Positions 31,974 to 42,235 are shown, counted from the first letter of the stretch. The stretch is 64,000 nt of DNA from Flavobacterium chungbukense (GCF_020805785.1 NZ_JAJGZV010000002.1:248001-312000); one strand, 5' to 3'. Made by a program: numbers and translations. Notes: a model not told the origin generated them from the sequence alone.

Positions 31974-34900
31974 TTAAAAGCCAAATTCAACACCAAAAGA
32001 ATATGTTTTAAGATTCGGGAAAGCACCATTATCAACACCTCTCTCAAAAATATTACCGTTTGTAAATTCAGGATCTAAGCCTTTATATTTAGTAATTGTA
32101 ATAATGTTTTGTGCCGATAATGTTAATCTTGCTTTAGAAATTCCTGAATTTTTCAAGATACTTTGTGGCAAACTGTAGCCAAAACCAATGTATTTCAATC
32201 TGATAAAATCTCCATTTTCTAAGAAACGGTCACTATCACCTCTAGAATTTAAAGTAGAACCTTTTGTAATTCTAGGAAAATCAGTATTTGGATTTTCAGG
32301 CGTCCAAGGCTGAATACCAGCTCTATAGTTACTATTGTCATCAAAACGATCTACAACGCTTCTATAACCATTGTAAACAGTTGCACCATGAGAAGCAATC
32401 CAGTTCATAGAAAAATCAAAACCTTTATAATCTGCTCCTGCGTTTAGACCCATTTCAAATTCTGGCCATGGACTTCCAACAATCGCTTTATCTGTACTTG
32501 AAATTTGTCCGTCACCATTAGTATCTTTAAAACGAATATCTCCCGGCACTGCACCTGGCATAATCACTTTTCCGTCAGCACTTTTGTAGTTGTTAATTTC
32601 TTGTTGGTTTTGAAACAATCCATCAGTTTGCAAAACATACCACATACCTACTGGCAAACCAGCTCTTGTAATTGTATTTCCAGAAATGTTTTCATTTTGG
32701 CCGTTCCCTAAAGAAACCAGTTTGTTATTAATCTTTGTAAAGTTGACAGAAGCGTTAAATGAGAATTCATTGATTTTTTTGCTGTAAGCTAATTCTATTT
32801 CAAAACCTTTGTTCTCTACAGTTGCAGCGTTCGAAATTGGATTTCCGCCATCATTTCCAGTAGTTAATAAGATTGGAAAACCAAATAATACATCTTCTGT
32901 ACGAGCAATAAAATAATCTGCTGTAAGACGTAAATCATTATTTAAAACTCCGAAATCTACTCCAAAATTGGTTTGTTTTAATTTTTCCCAACGAAGCTGT
33001 TCGTTTGATAATTTAACTTGAGTTGCAGATGGATATAATGTCTGGTCTTTACCTAAAACAATCTGTCCAAAATTGTTTACAAAACTTTTGTATTCGTAGT
33101 TTCCAATATTTCCAGAACCTAATTCTCCGTAACTTGCTCTCAATTTCAAATCTTTAATAAATTCAGATTTAAAGAAAGGCTCGTTGCTTATTCTCCATCC
33201 TGCAGAAACAGAAGGAAAATTCCCCCATTTGTTTGCATCACTAAATCTTGAAGATCCGTCACGTCTTAAAACAGCGTTTAATAAATAACGATTATCATAA
33301 TTGTATTCGATTCTTCCTAAATAAGATGCTAGTGCAGCTTCATTAATAAAACCTCCTACAACTGGCGAATTCCCTTGATTTAAAACGTCATAATATTGAC
33401 CTGTACCAGAGTTTATTGGAAGATTTCTCTTTTGTCCATAAATTTGGTCGTATCTGTCTTTTTGGAAAGTCTGGCCTACTAAAACAGTAATGTCATGTTT
33501 TCCAAAATCTTTTTTGAAAGTCAATGTATTTTCAAATAATGTTGTTTGAGATCTTCCTTTATTTTGATCTGTAAAAGATGGATCTACTGGCTGATTTAAA
33601 GTCCAGCTTCCTACTTTTCTTAGGAATTTATAAGAGTCAAAACTAGTTTCATATCCAAAATTGAAACGATATTTCAACCATGGAGTAAATTTTAATTCTG
33701 ACCAAATGTTTCCTCTAATTCTAAAATTCTCATTTGTAGTATTTGCGAAATCAGAAATTGCTAACGGATTTGTACCAAAAGTATCCGCAACACCTTGTTT
33801 TCCGTAACCATATCCTCCTAAATTGTTAGGATCGTAAAGCGGAATGGTTGGCGTCATTCTGTAAACATCAATAATTGGATTTCCAGCCATTTCGTCTGTT
33901 TTCGAATTACTTATCGCTAAGTTTTCTCCAATACTGAAAATTCCTTTTGTTCCGCTTGAGTTTACACGGAATGAAATTCTATCAAAATCAGTTCCGATAA
34001 CAGTTCCTTCATTTCCAAAATAATTTCCAGACATGAAGAATGTTGAATTTTCACTTCCTCCAGAAAAACTTGCATTATAATCCTGAATCATACCCGTTCT
34101 AAAAACAGCATCTTGCCAATCTGTATCGACAGCCATGTTTAGATTTTGTCTTGTAAATCCAGCATTATCATATGCCATATTGTTTAATTTGGCAAACTCT
34201 TCAGTTCCCATTAAATCATAACGAGGCATAACTGTAAAACTGCTTTTTGCGGAAACTTCAACCTGAAGCGGTCCTTTTTTCCCTTTTTTAGTAGTAATGA
34301 TGATTACACCGTTTGCAGCTCTAGATCCGTAGATGGCAGCTGCAGAAGCATCTTTTAAAACCTGAATCGATTCGATATCATTAGGGTTAAAATCTCTGTT
34401 TGCAGAAGTTACTAAACCATCAATTACGTACAATGGATTGGTATTTTGAAGATTTTTAAGACCGCGAATTTCTACATTTGCTTCTTGCCCTGGACGTCCG
34501 CCGCCGCGAACTTTAACTCCAGTAACTAAACCTTGTAATCCGTCGGCAACTGTAGTAACCTGACGTTTTTGAATTTCGTCTGCTTTTACTAAAGAAACAG
34601 CTCCTGTAAGGTCTTTTTTCTGTTGTGTTCCATAACCTACAACAACTATCTCATCTAGTTTCATTGCATCTTCCTGCAAAGTAACATTGATTGAAGTTTG
34701 ATTGTTTATGGCAATTTCTGTTGTTTTGTAGCCTTGTGAACTAAAAACTAATGTCTGATTTCCTGCTGCGGCGATTTTAAAACTTCCGTCAAAATCGGTA
34801 GCGGTACCATTTTGTGTTCCTTTTATTAAAACGTTAGCAAAAGGAATCGATTCTCCTGATGCGGCTGTAACTTTCCCCGTTATGGTTATTTGCTGGGCAA

Positions 34901-34991
34901 AAGCTGGCTGCAGTAATAAACTAAAGAAAACTAAGAGGTAATATCTCTTCGTTAAAAAGTGAGTGAGCTTTGTTTTCATTGAATTTTGCAT
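31974..34991 (-). CDS. SusC/RagA-family TonB-dependent glycan transporter
   Basis: 1005 residues. Signal peptide end AFAQ, a carboxypeptidase-regulatory-like domain (ITGKVTAASGESIPFANVLI, residues ~37-110), the TonB-box-like MKLDEIVVVGYGTQQKKDL, then the plug with VEIRGLKNLQNTNPLYVIDG and SIQVLKDASAAAIYGSRAANG, and a large barrel ending in FGVEFGF. These are the hallmarks of SusC. A second in-frame ATG at 34979 is an equally good start. It imports oligosaccharides released at the surface, paired with the downstream SusD. It is divergent from the hybrid regulator gene and very likely under its control. Confidence 0.96.
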   Translation of the reverse strand: MQNSMKTKLTHFLTKRYYLLVFFSLLLQPAFAQQITITGKVTAASGESIPFANVLIKGTQNGTATDFDGSFKIAAAGNQTLVFSSQGYKTTEIAINNQTSINVTLQEDAMKLDEIVVVGYGTQQKKDLTGAVSLVKADEIQKRQVTTVADGLQGLVTGVKVRGGGRPGQEANVEIRGLKNLQNTNPLYVIDGLVTSANRDFNPNDIESIQVLKDASAAAIYGSRAANGVIIITTKKGKKGPLQVEVSAKSSFTVMPRYDLMGTEEFAKLNNMAYDNAGFTRQNLNMAVDTDWQDAVFRTGMIQDYNASFSGGSENSTFFMSGNYFGNEGTVIGTDFDRISFRVNSSGTKGIFSIGENLAISNSKTDEMAGNPIIDVYRMTPTIPLYDPNNLGGYGYGKQGVADTFGTNPLAISDFANTTNENFRIRGNIWSELKFTPWLKYRFNFGYETSFDSYKFLRKVGSWTLNQPVDPSFTDQNKGRSQTTLFENTLTFKKDFGKHDITVLVGQTFQKDRYDQIYGQKRNLPINSGTGQYYDVLNQGNSPVVGGFINEAALASYLGRIEYNYDNRYLLNAVLRRDGSSRFSDANKWGNFPSVSAGWRISNEPFFKSEFIKDLKLRASYGELGSGNIGNYEYKSFVNNFGQIVLGKDQTLYPSATQVKLSNEQLRWEKLKQTNFGVDFGVLNNDLRLTADYFIARTEDVLFGFPILLTTGNDGGNPISNAATVENKGFEIELAYSKKINEFSFNASVNFTKINNKLVSLGNGQNENISGNTITRAGLPVGMWYVLQTDGLFQNQQEINNYKSADGKVIMPGAVPGDIRFKDTNGDGQISSTDKAIVGSPWPEFEMGLNAGADYKGFDFSMNWIASHGATVYNGYRSVVDRFDDNSNYRAGIQPWTPENPNTDFPRITKGSTLNSRGDSDRFLENGDFIRLKYIGFGYSLPQSILKNSGISKARLTLSAQNIITITKYKGLDPEFTNGNIFERGVDNGAFPNLKTYSFGVEFGF

Positions 34992-35243
34992 TTTAGATAG
35001 TTTTATTTCTTTTGTGGTTGGTTTACGAAATATTCATTTTTTAATCGTCCGGAATGCGAACAAAAAAAGAATTAATATTCTCTTCTAGTAATAAATTGTT
35101 CATTTTGATTCAAAATTATTAATGGTTTGGTTTTTCAAACTTAATTTTATTGATAGTATATTTTTAACCTTAAAATTTTATCAATATCATTTATTTGAAA
35201 ATTCAAAGTAGACGCTTTTTATTCAAAATAAAATGCTTCATTT

Positions 35244-35329
35244 GTGTCAATATCTCTTTCAAATGATTCAAATTGCATAAAAACGATCACTAAATTCGAG
35301 CCTTGCAACATTTTGTAGAATATTGACAC
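35244..35329. promoter_or_regulatory. Inverted repeat in the susC/HTCS control region
   Basis: GTGTCAATAT (35244-35253) and ATATTGACAC (35320-35329) are exact inverse complements within the 378-bp divergent gap between susC and the regulator. They may be half-sites for the hybrid regulator's AraC-type DNA-binding domain. The rest of the gap is AT-rich, with no reading frame. Confidence 0.5.
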
Positions 35330-35369
35330 GATTTGAAGAAATCACGATTTTATCATAAAAAAGACAACT

Positions 35370-38300
35370 ATGCGTAAATTCTTTCTTTTTTTATCTCTTA
35401 GTATTTTTTCGATAAATTTTTCGAATGCTCAAGAGTATTATTTTAAACATTTTCAGGTTGAAGAAGGTCTTTCTAACAATACTGTTTTAACCTCAATACA
35501 AGATAATGATGGCTTTATGTGGTTTGGAACTAAAGATGGTCTGAATCGTTTTGACGGTTATCGTTTTAAAACGTATCGAAGCAATGGCGACCCGATTCAT
35601 AGTTTAGGAAGCAATTACATACAGTCTATGCATGAATATAATGGTACTATTTGGGTAGGAACTGATAAAGGTTTGTATCATTATGATAAAAAGCAAGATC
35701 GTTTTACCGTGTTAAACGAAGCCATCAATGATCGTATCAATGATATCAATCACGATCAAAAAGGCAACATTTGGTTTCTTTCTGGCAACATTCTGTATAA
35801 GTATGCACCAAAAAAGAAAGAAACAACTACTTATAACACCAACAAATATTTCCCTACTACTTCTATCGCGCGCGATCCCAAAGGAGAAATTTGGGCTTCT
35901 TCATACAATAAAATCTATCATTATTCTGAAGAAAACCTTTCTTTCGAGAATTTTCCTTTAAATCCACCAGCTAATAAAGCTAATTTTAGAATTACTATCA
36001 TTTTTGTTATCGATAATGAAAATATTGCAATCGGAACGCAAGATCACGGAATTCTGGTTTATAATCGAAAAACAAAATTGACTAGCGAATTGAAATTTGA
36101 CGTTAAAGAACCTGTTTTTGTTCGTCAGTTTAAGAAAAGAGGAAATGACGAACTTTGGATTGCAAGCGAATCTGGTGTTTATGTTTATAATCTAAAAACT
36201 AAAACCGCTGTTAATCTTACAAAGAATTACAATGATCCCTACGCGATTTCAGATAACGCATCCTACTCTATTACGATTGATAAAGAAGACGGAATTTGGA
36301 TTGGAACTTATTTTGGAGGAATTAATTACCATCAAAAACAATACACACAGTTTAAGAAGTATTTTCCGCAGAAAGGTCAAAATTCTATTAGCGGAAGCGC
36401 TGTCCGTGAAATTCATAAAGATTCTCAAGGCGATTTATGGATCGGAACTGAAGACGCAGGTATCAATCGTTTTAATTTAAAAACGAAAAAATTTACCTCT
36501 TACCTCCCAAACGGAACAAAAAATGGGGTTTCTTACTATAATATTCATGCTTTAATGCCTAGAAAAGACAAAATCTGGATTGGAACTTTTGAACATGGCT
36601 TAGATGTTTTAGACCGAAATTCTGGCGCAGTTGTGAAACATTACAGCGCAAATGATCAGAAAAGCGGACTTCAGAGTAATTTTATTTTTTCTTTTTATGA
36701 AATGAAAAATAACGATTTGATTGTCGTTACCACAAGAGGATTGTATCGATACAATGAACAAGCTGATAATTTTGAAATACTGAAATTCTTTCCAGAAACC
36801 TATCATTACACTAATTTTAAAGAAGATAGCGACGGTAATCTTTGGGCTGGAAGTTATCGAGATGGGCTTTTATTTTACAATCCGAAAACAAAGAAAAAAG
36901 AGGTTTTTATTTATGATTATAAAAATCCGAAAAGCATTAGCAACAATACCATTAACACGATTTTTGAAGATAGTTCTAATAATTTGTGGATAGCTACAGA
37001 AAATGGTTTAAATCTGGTTGATCGAAAAACACACGCTTTTAAAAAATTTACCACCAAAAACGGAATGCCAAGTAATGTTTTCTATTCTATTTTAGAAGAT
37101 GATACTAAAAATCTTTGGCTTACAACCTCAAAAGGTTTGGTGAAATTTGGTCCCGATCATAAAACGATTAAGATTTTCACCACCGCAAATGGTTTATTGA
37201 GCGATCAGTTCAATTACAATTCTGCTTTTGAAGATACAAATGGAGATATGTATTTTGGAAATTTGAACGGAATGATCAGTTTTAATCCGAAACATTTTAG
37301 CAAAAACAAATACACGCCTTTTATTTACATTACTAATCTTCAGATTAATAATAAGGACATCGAAGTAAACAGCCCCGACTCGCCTATTGCCCAATCTATT
37401 TCGTTTCTTGATGAATTAGAATTAAACAATAACCAGTCGTCTTTTAATCTCGAATTTGCCTCTTTAAACTACACCGCACCGGAATTGACCGAATATTGGT
37501 ATCAGTTAGAAAACGTTAATAATGACTGGGTTTATTTGGGAAGAAACAACAAAGTTTTCTTTACCGAACTCGCGCCTGGAGATTATGTTTTTAAAGTAAA
37601 ATCGCTGAATAGTTTTGGTGTTTGGAGTAAAGAAGTAAAACTCAAAATTAGAATTCTGCCTCCGTTTTACGCCAGTACTTACGCGTATCTGCTGTATTTC
37701 TTGTTAATCTGTGCCGGTTTTTATTACATCATTCGTTATTCGCAGAATCTTACTCAGATTAAAAATAACCGTAAAATAAAGCATTTAAATGACGAAAAAG
37801 AGAAAGAAATCTATCAGGCTAAAATTGACTTTTTTACAAATGTAGCGCACGAAATTAGAACGCCTTTGACTTTGATTAAAGGTCCACTAGAAAAACTTTT
37901 AGGTTTAAATCATGAATTGGAAGAAGTGCCACAACATCTTTCTATAATGAAGAAAAACACCTCACGTTTATTGAAATTGGTGAATGAATTACTCGATTTT
38001 AGAAAATCTGAAATTGGCGGTTTGAAATTGACTTTCGTCGAAGCGAATATTTCTTCAATGGTTCGGAATTTCCATTTGAGATTCAGCCAGTTAATTGAAG
38101 AACGCCAATTGGAATTTGAATTAGAGTTGGGAGAAAAAGACATTCACGCTTTTGTTGACAAGGAAGCATTTAAAAAGATTTTGAGCAATTTAATCAATAA
38201 TGCTATTAAATATTCCAACAAAAAAGTCTCTATTTCTTTGTTTAGAGATGAAAAGAAACTAACGCTAATTGTAAAAAATGACGGAAAAATTATTCCTAAT

Positions 38301-39320
38301 CATTTAAAAAATAAAATTTTCGAACCCTTTTTTAGAGTTGATGAAAATAGCACGGCTTCAGGAACCGGAATTGGACTTTCGCTGGCACATTCGCTGGCGC
38401 AATTGCACAATGGAAGTTTAGAATTGGTTGCAGATTCTCAATACAATATTTTCGAATTGATTGTTCCGCTGCATCAAGAAGAAGAATTTATGTTTTACGC
38501 TGATTCAGAAAAAGAACAAACAGAAAACGAAAGTCCAAAAGAAGCAATTGAAATTAAGAACGAAAAAGCACAAATTTTGGTTGTAGAAGACAATGAAGAT
38601 CTTTTGAGTTTCATAACAACAGAATTGGCTAATACGTATGCCATTTTAAAAGCAGAAAATGGTGAAGAAGCATTAAAAATTATTCATAATGAAAACATTC
38701 AGCTGGTAATTTCAGATGTTACCATGCCAATTATGGACGGAATTACGATGTGTAAAAAGATCAAAACAAATCTTGAAACTAGTCATATTCCAGTAATTTT
38801 ATTGACCGCTAAAAACTCCTTAAAATCACAAATTGACGGACTTGAAGTTGGTGCCGATGCCTATGTCGCAAAACCTTTTTCGATGGATTATTTAAAAGTG
38901 CAGGCTAATAACTTAATTGAAAACAGAAGACAAATCATGAATTATTATGCGAGTTCTCCGCTTTCTCATATTAAAAGCATTGCGCACAATAAAACAGACG
39001 AGAAATTCTTGAAAAAATTAGACGATGAAATTCTTAAAAACATTACAGATCAAGATTTAAGCGTTGAATCTTTAGCTGAAATCATGAATATGAGCCGTTC
39101 GACTTTATACAGAAAAATTAAGGATATTACCAATCTGAGTCCGAACGAACTAATCAATATTGTCCGCCTTAAAAGAGCTGCAGAATTGTTATTAAACGAA
39201 AACTATAAAATGTACGAAATCGCAGAAATGGTTGGTTACAAATCGCAAACCAGTTTTGGTAGAAATTTTCAAAAACACTTCAATATGTCACCGTCGGAAT
39301 ATATTCAGGCAAACAGATAA
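35370..39320 (+). CDS. Hybrid two-component system regulator (HTCS) of the polysaccharide locus
   Basis: 1316 residues. Domain order: signal peptide; a large two-bladed-propeller sensor with repeated WFGTxDGLNRFDG- and WIGTEDAGINRF-type motifs (to about residue 700); a Y_Y_Y Ig-like domain; a membrane helix (about 770-790); a histidine kinase with VAHEIRTPLTLIKGPLEKLL (His827) and an ATPase domain with GTGIGLSLAHSL; a receiver with ISDVTMPIMDG (Asp1116); and a C-terminal AraC-type DNA-binding domain (LSVESLAEIMNMSRSTLYRK). It senses an oligosaccharide in the periplasm and turns on susC-susD and the enzyme genes. It is the only regulator in the locus and is complete. Confidence 0.97.
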   Translation: MRKFFLFLSLSIFSINFSNAQEYYFKHFQVEEGLSNNTVLTSIQDNDGFMWFGTKDGLNRFDGYRFKTYRSNGDPIHSLGSNYIQSMHEYNGTIWVGTDKGLYHYDKKQDRFTVLNEAINDRINDINHDQKGNIWFLSGNILYKYAPKKKETTTYNTNKYFPTTSIARDPKGEIWASSYNKIYHYSEENLSFENFPLNPPANKANFRITIIFVIDNENIAIGTQDHGILVYNRKTKLTSELKFDVKEPVFVRQFKKRGNDELWIASESGVYVYNLKTKTAVNLTKNYNDPYAISDNASYSITIDKEDGIWIGTYFGGINYHQKQYTQFKKYFPQKGQNSISGSAVREIHKDSQGDLWIGTEDAGINRFNLKTKKFTSYLPNGTKNGVSYYNIHALMPRKDKIWIGTFEHGLDVLDRNSGAVVKHYSANDQKSGLQSNFIFSFYEMKNNDLIVVTTRGLYRYNEQADNFEILKFFPETYHYTNFKEDSDGNLWAGSYRDGLLFYNPKTKKKEVFIYDYKNPKSISNNTINTIFEDSSNNLWIATENGLNLVDRKTHAFKKFTTKNGMPSNVFYSILEDDTKNLWLTTSKGLVKFGPDHKTIKIFTTANGLLSDQFNYNSAFEDTNGDMYFGNLNGMISFNPKHFSKNKYTPFIYITNLQINNKDIEVNSPDSPIAQSISFLDELELNNNQSSFNLEFASLNYTAPELTEYWYQLENVNNDWVYLGRNNKVFFTELAPGDYVFKVKSLNSFGVWSKEVKLKIRILPPFYASTYAYLLYFLLICAGFYYIIRYSQNLTQIKNNRKIKHLNDEKEKEIYQAKIDFFTNVAHEIRTPLTLIKGPLEKLLGLNHELEEVPQHLSIMKKNTSRLLKLVNELLDFRKSEIGGLKLTFVEANISSMVRNFHLRFSQLIEERQLEFELELGEKDIHAFVDKEAFKKILSNLINNAIKYSNKKVSISLFRDEKKLTLIVKNDGKIIPNHLKNKIFEPFFRVDENSTASGTGIGLSLAHSLAQLHNGSLELVADSQYNIFELIVPLHQEEEFMFYADSEKEQTENESPKEAIEIKNEKAQILVVEDNEDLLSFITTELANTYAILKAENGEEALKIIHNENIQLVISDVTMPIMDGITMCKKIKTNLETSHIPVILLTAKNSLKSQIDGLEVGADAYVAKPFSMDYLKVQANNLIENRRQIMNYYASSPLSHIKSIAHNKTDEKFLKKLDDEILKNITDQDLSVESLAEIMNMSRSTLYRKIKDITNLSPNELINIVRLKRAAELLLNENYKMYEIAEMVGYKSQTSFGRNFQKHFNMSPSEYIQANR

Positions 39321-39449
39321 TGTGTTAATGTGTCAATTAGATAATGTGTCAATTAGATAATGTGTCAATTAGATAATGTGCCAATTAGATAATTAGATAA
39401 TGTAAACAGTTGACAAATTATCTAATTGACACATTATCTAATTTTCTAA
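39321..39449. repeat. Tandem and inverted array of ATAATGTGTCAATTAG units
   Basis: About four 16-bp units of type GTGTCAATTAGATAAT follow the HTCS stop codon. The array is mirrored by TTATCTAATTGACACATTAT before the convergent LytTR gene's stop codon. The whole gap is one imperfect hairpin and could terminate both genes. It is not a CRISPR array because there are no unique spacers. Confidence 0.75.
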
Positions 39450-40157
39450 TTATTTAATTCCCAGCAACTGATACAATTCATCTTTTTTATTGAGAGCTGC
39501 AGAAATAGTTTTGCCGTCAATCAATTCAATCCTATTTCCGTTCAAACTTCTAACGGCTTCTAAATTCATGATAAAAGATCGCTGAACGCGAAAGAACATA
39601 GGGAGTTTAAGTACTTCTTCCATAGCTTTTAAAGTTCCCAAAGTGGTATACGAAGCACCATTAATTACAAATTTCAAATAATCTCCTTGCGCTTCTACAT
39701 AAATAATTTCATTCAATAAAATCTTAATCAATTTTCCATCTGATTTGATAAAAATGCGATCCGAATTAATTTGATGAACTGAAGTTGTTTTCTTTAACGA
39801 AAGATATTCTTTAGCTCGATTCACAGCTTTCAGAAAACGATCAAAACGAACAGGTTTTAAAAGATAATCTGATGCGCCAGTTTCAAATCCTTCTAAAGCA
39901 AAATTTCGGTGTGCAGTAATAAATATAATTACTGGAGCATTGGTTAGAGATTGTGCCAATTCTAAGCCGTTGAATTTAGGCATTTCAATATCACTGAAAA
40001 CAACATCTATTTCATTTTCTTCCAGATAAATCAAAGCCTTTGCAGCTTCTCCAAAAGACGCTTTTAATTCTAAAAAAGGAACCTCGGCAATAAAAGATTC
40101 GATAATATCTCTTGCAATTGGTTCGTCATCAACGATAATGCATTTCAAGTTTTCCAT
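39450..40157 (-). CDS. LytTR-family response regulator
   Basis: 235 residues. The receiver domain carries CIIVDDEPIARDIIESF and the phosphoacceptor in DVVFSDIEMPKFNGLEL, plus ITAHRNFALEGFETGASDYLLKPVRF. The C-terminal LytTR DNA-binding domain has IFIKSDGKLIKILLNEIIYVEAQGDYLKFV-type strands and FFRVQRSFIMNLEAVRSLNGNRIELIDG. The start codon overlaps the stop of the histidine kinase gene by one base (TAATG), so the two are a coupled pair. Targets of the pair are unknown; the CPBP protease gene just upstream is one candidate. Confidence 0.94.
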   Translation of the reverse strand: MENLKCIIVDDEPIARDIIESFIAEVPFLELKASFGEAAKALIYLEENEIDVVFSDIEMPKFNGLELAQSLTNAPVIIFITAHRNFALEGFETGASDYLLKPVRFDRFLKAVNRAKEYLSLKKTTSVHQINSDRIFIKSDGKLIKILLNEIIYVEAQGDYLKFVINGASYTTLGTLKAMEEVLKLPMFFRVQRSFIMNLEAVRSLNGNRIELIDGKTISAALNKKDELYQLLGIK

Positions 40158-41317
40158 TATTTTCTTAAAACGATTTTTAAATCTACTTTAAACGAGTTTT
40201 CTCGTCGTATAATTTCTAATTCGTATTGATTTGGATAAAGCAATTCTAATCGTTTACGGGCATTTTCTACTCCTATTCCACCAAAACGAGAATCACCTGC
40301 CACTTCTTCCGAATCATTTTCTAAACTAAACCAAAAAGTATTGTTTTCAATCTTAATATCCAGTTTTATAAAGGCATTTTTGCTTTTTAAACCATACTTG
40401 AAAGCATTTTCAATGAAAGTAAAAGTCAACAATGGAGCTACAAAAAGTCCAGCCGTTTGTCCTTCAATATGAACCTGAATATCAGTTTCTTCAGCATAAC
40501 GCATTTTTTCTAAAGCGATATAATTTGTAATGAAATCTAATTCTTTTTCTAAACGAACAATATCAGTATTCGATTCGTAAAGCGTATAACTCATAATATC
40601 CGAAAGGTTCAGAATTAGTTCTGGTGCTAAATTATCTTTCCTAACCGTTAATCCGTAAAGATTATTTAAGGTATTAAATAGAAAATGTGGATTTAATTGT
40701 GCTTTTAAAAAGTCTTTTTCAATTTGAATATTTTGAATTTCTAAAGCCATTTTCTCTCTTTCAATCTGAAATTTATTGTGATAAAGTTTTGCAATTTCAA
40801 CCAAAATCTTAGCGAAACAAAAAGGCGAAAGAAGCGAGATAATTATGATGGTTTGAGAAAGCATTCTTTTTAGTGAAACTGCCTCTAGAAAGCTTTGTTG
40901 TGCACTCATTTTGATTACTCCCTTTAATTCTCCGAAAGTAATTTCGAGTCCCAAAGCATTATAAAACAACGAAATAAAATACGTAACGGCCATCCAAACA
41001 AAAATAGAAAGCGGAAAAAGAAATACTAAAAGAATTATGATTCGAGTTTTGTTTCCCGAAAAAATCTTAGGAAGCAAAAGATAAAAAATCATATAAAACA
41101 CAATAATATTAACCAATGCCATTCTAATAGTGAGCAAAACTGCATCAATATAAACTAAATGATAACCTATTACGTAACTCAAAAACAATAATATAGAAAA
41201 CCCAAACCACATGAAAATGTGCAGCAAGATTCGATTTCTTTTATTAAAAAAATGATCAAAATTTAAAGAAGCAATTTTGTCTAAAAAATATCCTGAAGTT
41301 GATGTGGTATTTGGCAT
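40157..41317 (-). CDS. LytS/YehU-type sensor histidine kinase
   Basis: 386 residues from the ATG at 41317. A longer frame reaches 41389 inside the CPBP gene, and its first 24 residues lack any kinase or membrane feature. Four membrane segments in the first 150 residues are followed by a dimerisation coiled coil and the His-kinase motif LKAQLNPHFLFNTLNNLYGL, then an ATPase region with FTFIENAFKYGL and GGIGVENARKRLELLYP. This is the HisKA_7TM-less, four-helix type that works with LytTR regulators in Bacteroidota. The signal sensed is unknown. It is co-transcribed with the response regulator. Confidence 0.9.
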   Translation of the reverse strand: MPNTTSTSGYFLDKIASLNFDHFFNKRNRILLHIFMWFGFSILLFLSYVIGYHLVYIDAVLLTIRMALVNIIVFYMIFYLLLPKIFSGNKTRIIILLVFLFPLSIFVWMAVTYFISLFYNALGLEITFGELKGVIKMSAQQSFLEAVSLKRMLSQTIIIISLLSPFCFAKILVEIAKLYHNKFQIEREKMALEIQNIQIEKDFLKAQLNPHFLFNTLNNLYGLTVRKDNLAPELILNLSDIMSYTLYESNTDIVRLEKELDFITNYIALEKMRYAEETDIQVHIEGQTAGLFVAPLLTFTFIENAFKYGLKSKNAFIKLDIKIENNTFWFSLENDSEEVAGDSRFGGIGVENARKRLELLYPNQYELEIIRRENSFKVDLKIVLRK

Positions 41318-41366
41318 GTAATATAAACGTAAAACAGTTTCAAATATAACTTTAATTTGGCAGGTT

Positions 41367-42104
41367 TTATAAAATTCTAATAATCGCATTGATTAAATTA
41401 ATGGTGTTATGGCCTAGAACAGAATAAATAAGATTACCAGAAAACTGCCTTAAAACACCAACACTAAATGACGATATTAAGGTTAAATAAACTATTGTTA
41501 GAACGTCAAACTTCAAATGAAAATCTTGATCTAGAACTGCACCGTGAGAAACTCCAAATAAAATGGTTACGATTACAAAAGACCACCCAAATTGTATGCC
41601 TCGATAGTTCCATTTTGGAGCAAAAGCTTTATCTAAAAGCCATAGACAGATTCCTCTAAAAAGAATTTCCTCTGTTAAACCCGGCATTGTTGCCTGAAAA
41701 AGAAAGGTTTCTAAATGGAATGTTCCGCCTTTAGGAAATAAAATGAGTTTAAAAATAATATCAAACAAAGTAAATCCGAAGAAAACCAATAATCCAAATT
41801 TTAATTGTTTTCTGGAATTAGTTTTAGAAGTAAATCCGATTTTGATTCTTTCTTCTTTTGAAACTGAAAAGATAATAATCAAACCAAGAATTAAACTTAG
41901 AATTTTTCCAGACCAATTGAATTTTAAATCTAAAAAATCCAAATTAATAAGTTGTTTTCCTGAAGCTTGCAAAAATACATCGACAAGAAAATAAAGAATA
42001 AAAAAAGCTAAATATTTAAAGTTTGTTTTTTCTGTTTTAAAATGAGCAATAATGATGAAAGGAGCAATTAAAAAGATCCAAAGAAGTGGCGTAAATAATG
42101 ACAT
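41367..42104 (-). CDS. CPBP-family (CAAX-protease-like) intramembrane protease
   Basis: 245 residues from the ATG at 42104, the first that precedes the hydrophobic MSLFTPLLWIFLIAP; an in-frame ATG at 42137 adds a basic 11-residue leader. About seven membrane segments. The glutamate motif GLTEEILFRGICLWLL and the histidine motif TILFGVSHGAV give the zinc- or acid-type catalytic centre of CPBP proteins (EExxxR ... FxxxH). It ends 49 bp before the LytS-type kinase gene and reads in the same direction, so the three may form one unit, with the protease supplying or removing the signal. That link is inferred. Confidence 0.87.
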   Translation of the reverse strand: MSLFTPLLWIFLIAPFIIIAHFKTEKTNFKYLAFFILYFLVDVFLQASGKQLINLDFLDLKFNWSGKILSLILGLIIIFSVSKEERIKIGFTSKTNSRKQLKFGLLVFFGFTLFDIIFKLILFPKGGTFHLETFLFQATMPGLTEEILFRGICLWLLDKAFAPKWNYRGIQFGWSFVIVTILFGVSHGAVLDQDFHLKFDVLTIVYLTLISSFSVGVLRQFSGNLIYSVLGHNTINLINAIIRIL

Positions 42105-42235
42105 AATTTTGATTTTTAAAGGTTTAATTTGAATCAAAAGTATATCGAGAGTGTATAAATTAAAATTGTGATCGGTAGAATATATTATCTGTTCGGTGAA
42201 AATGTAATTTTATCCGATAAAGTAAATTTCTACAT

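Noticed and set aside
39321..39449. CRISPR-like array
   Set aside because: Units of 16 bp are adjacent without unique spacers and are mirrored at the other end, so this is a tandem/inverted repeat. No cas gene is present.
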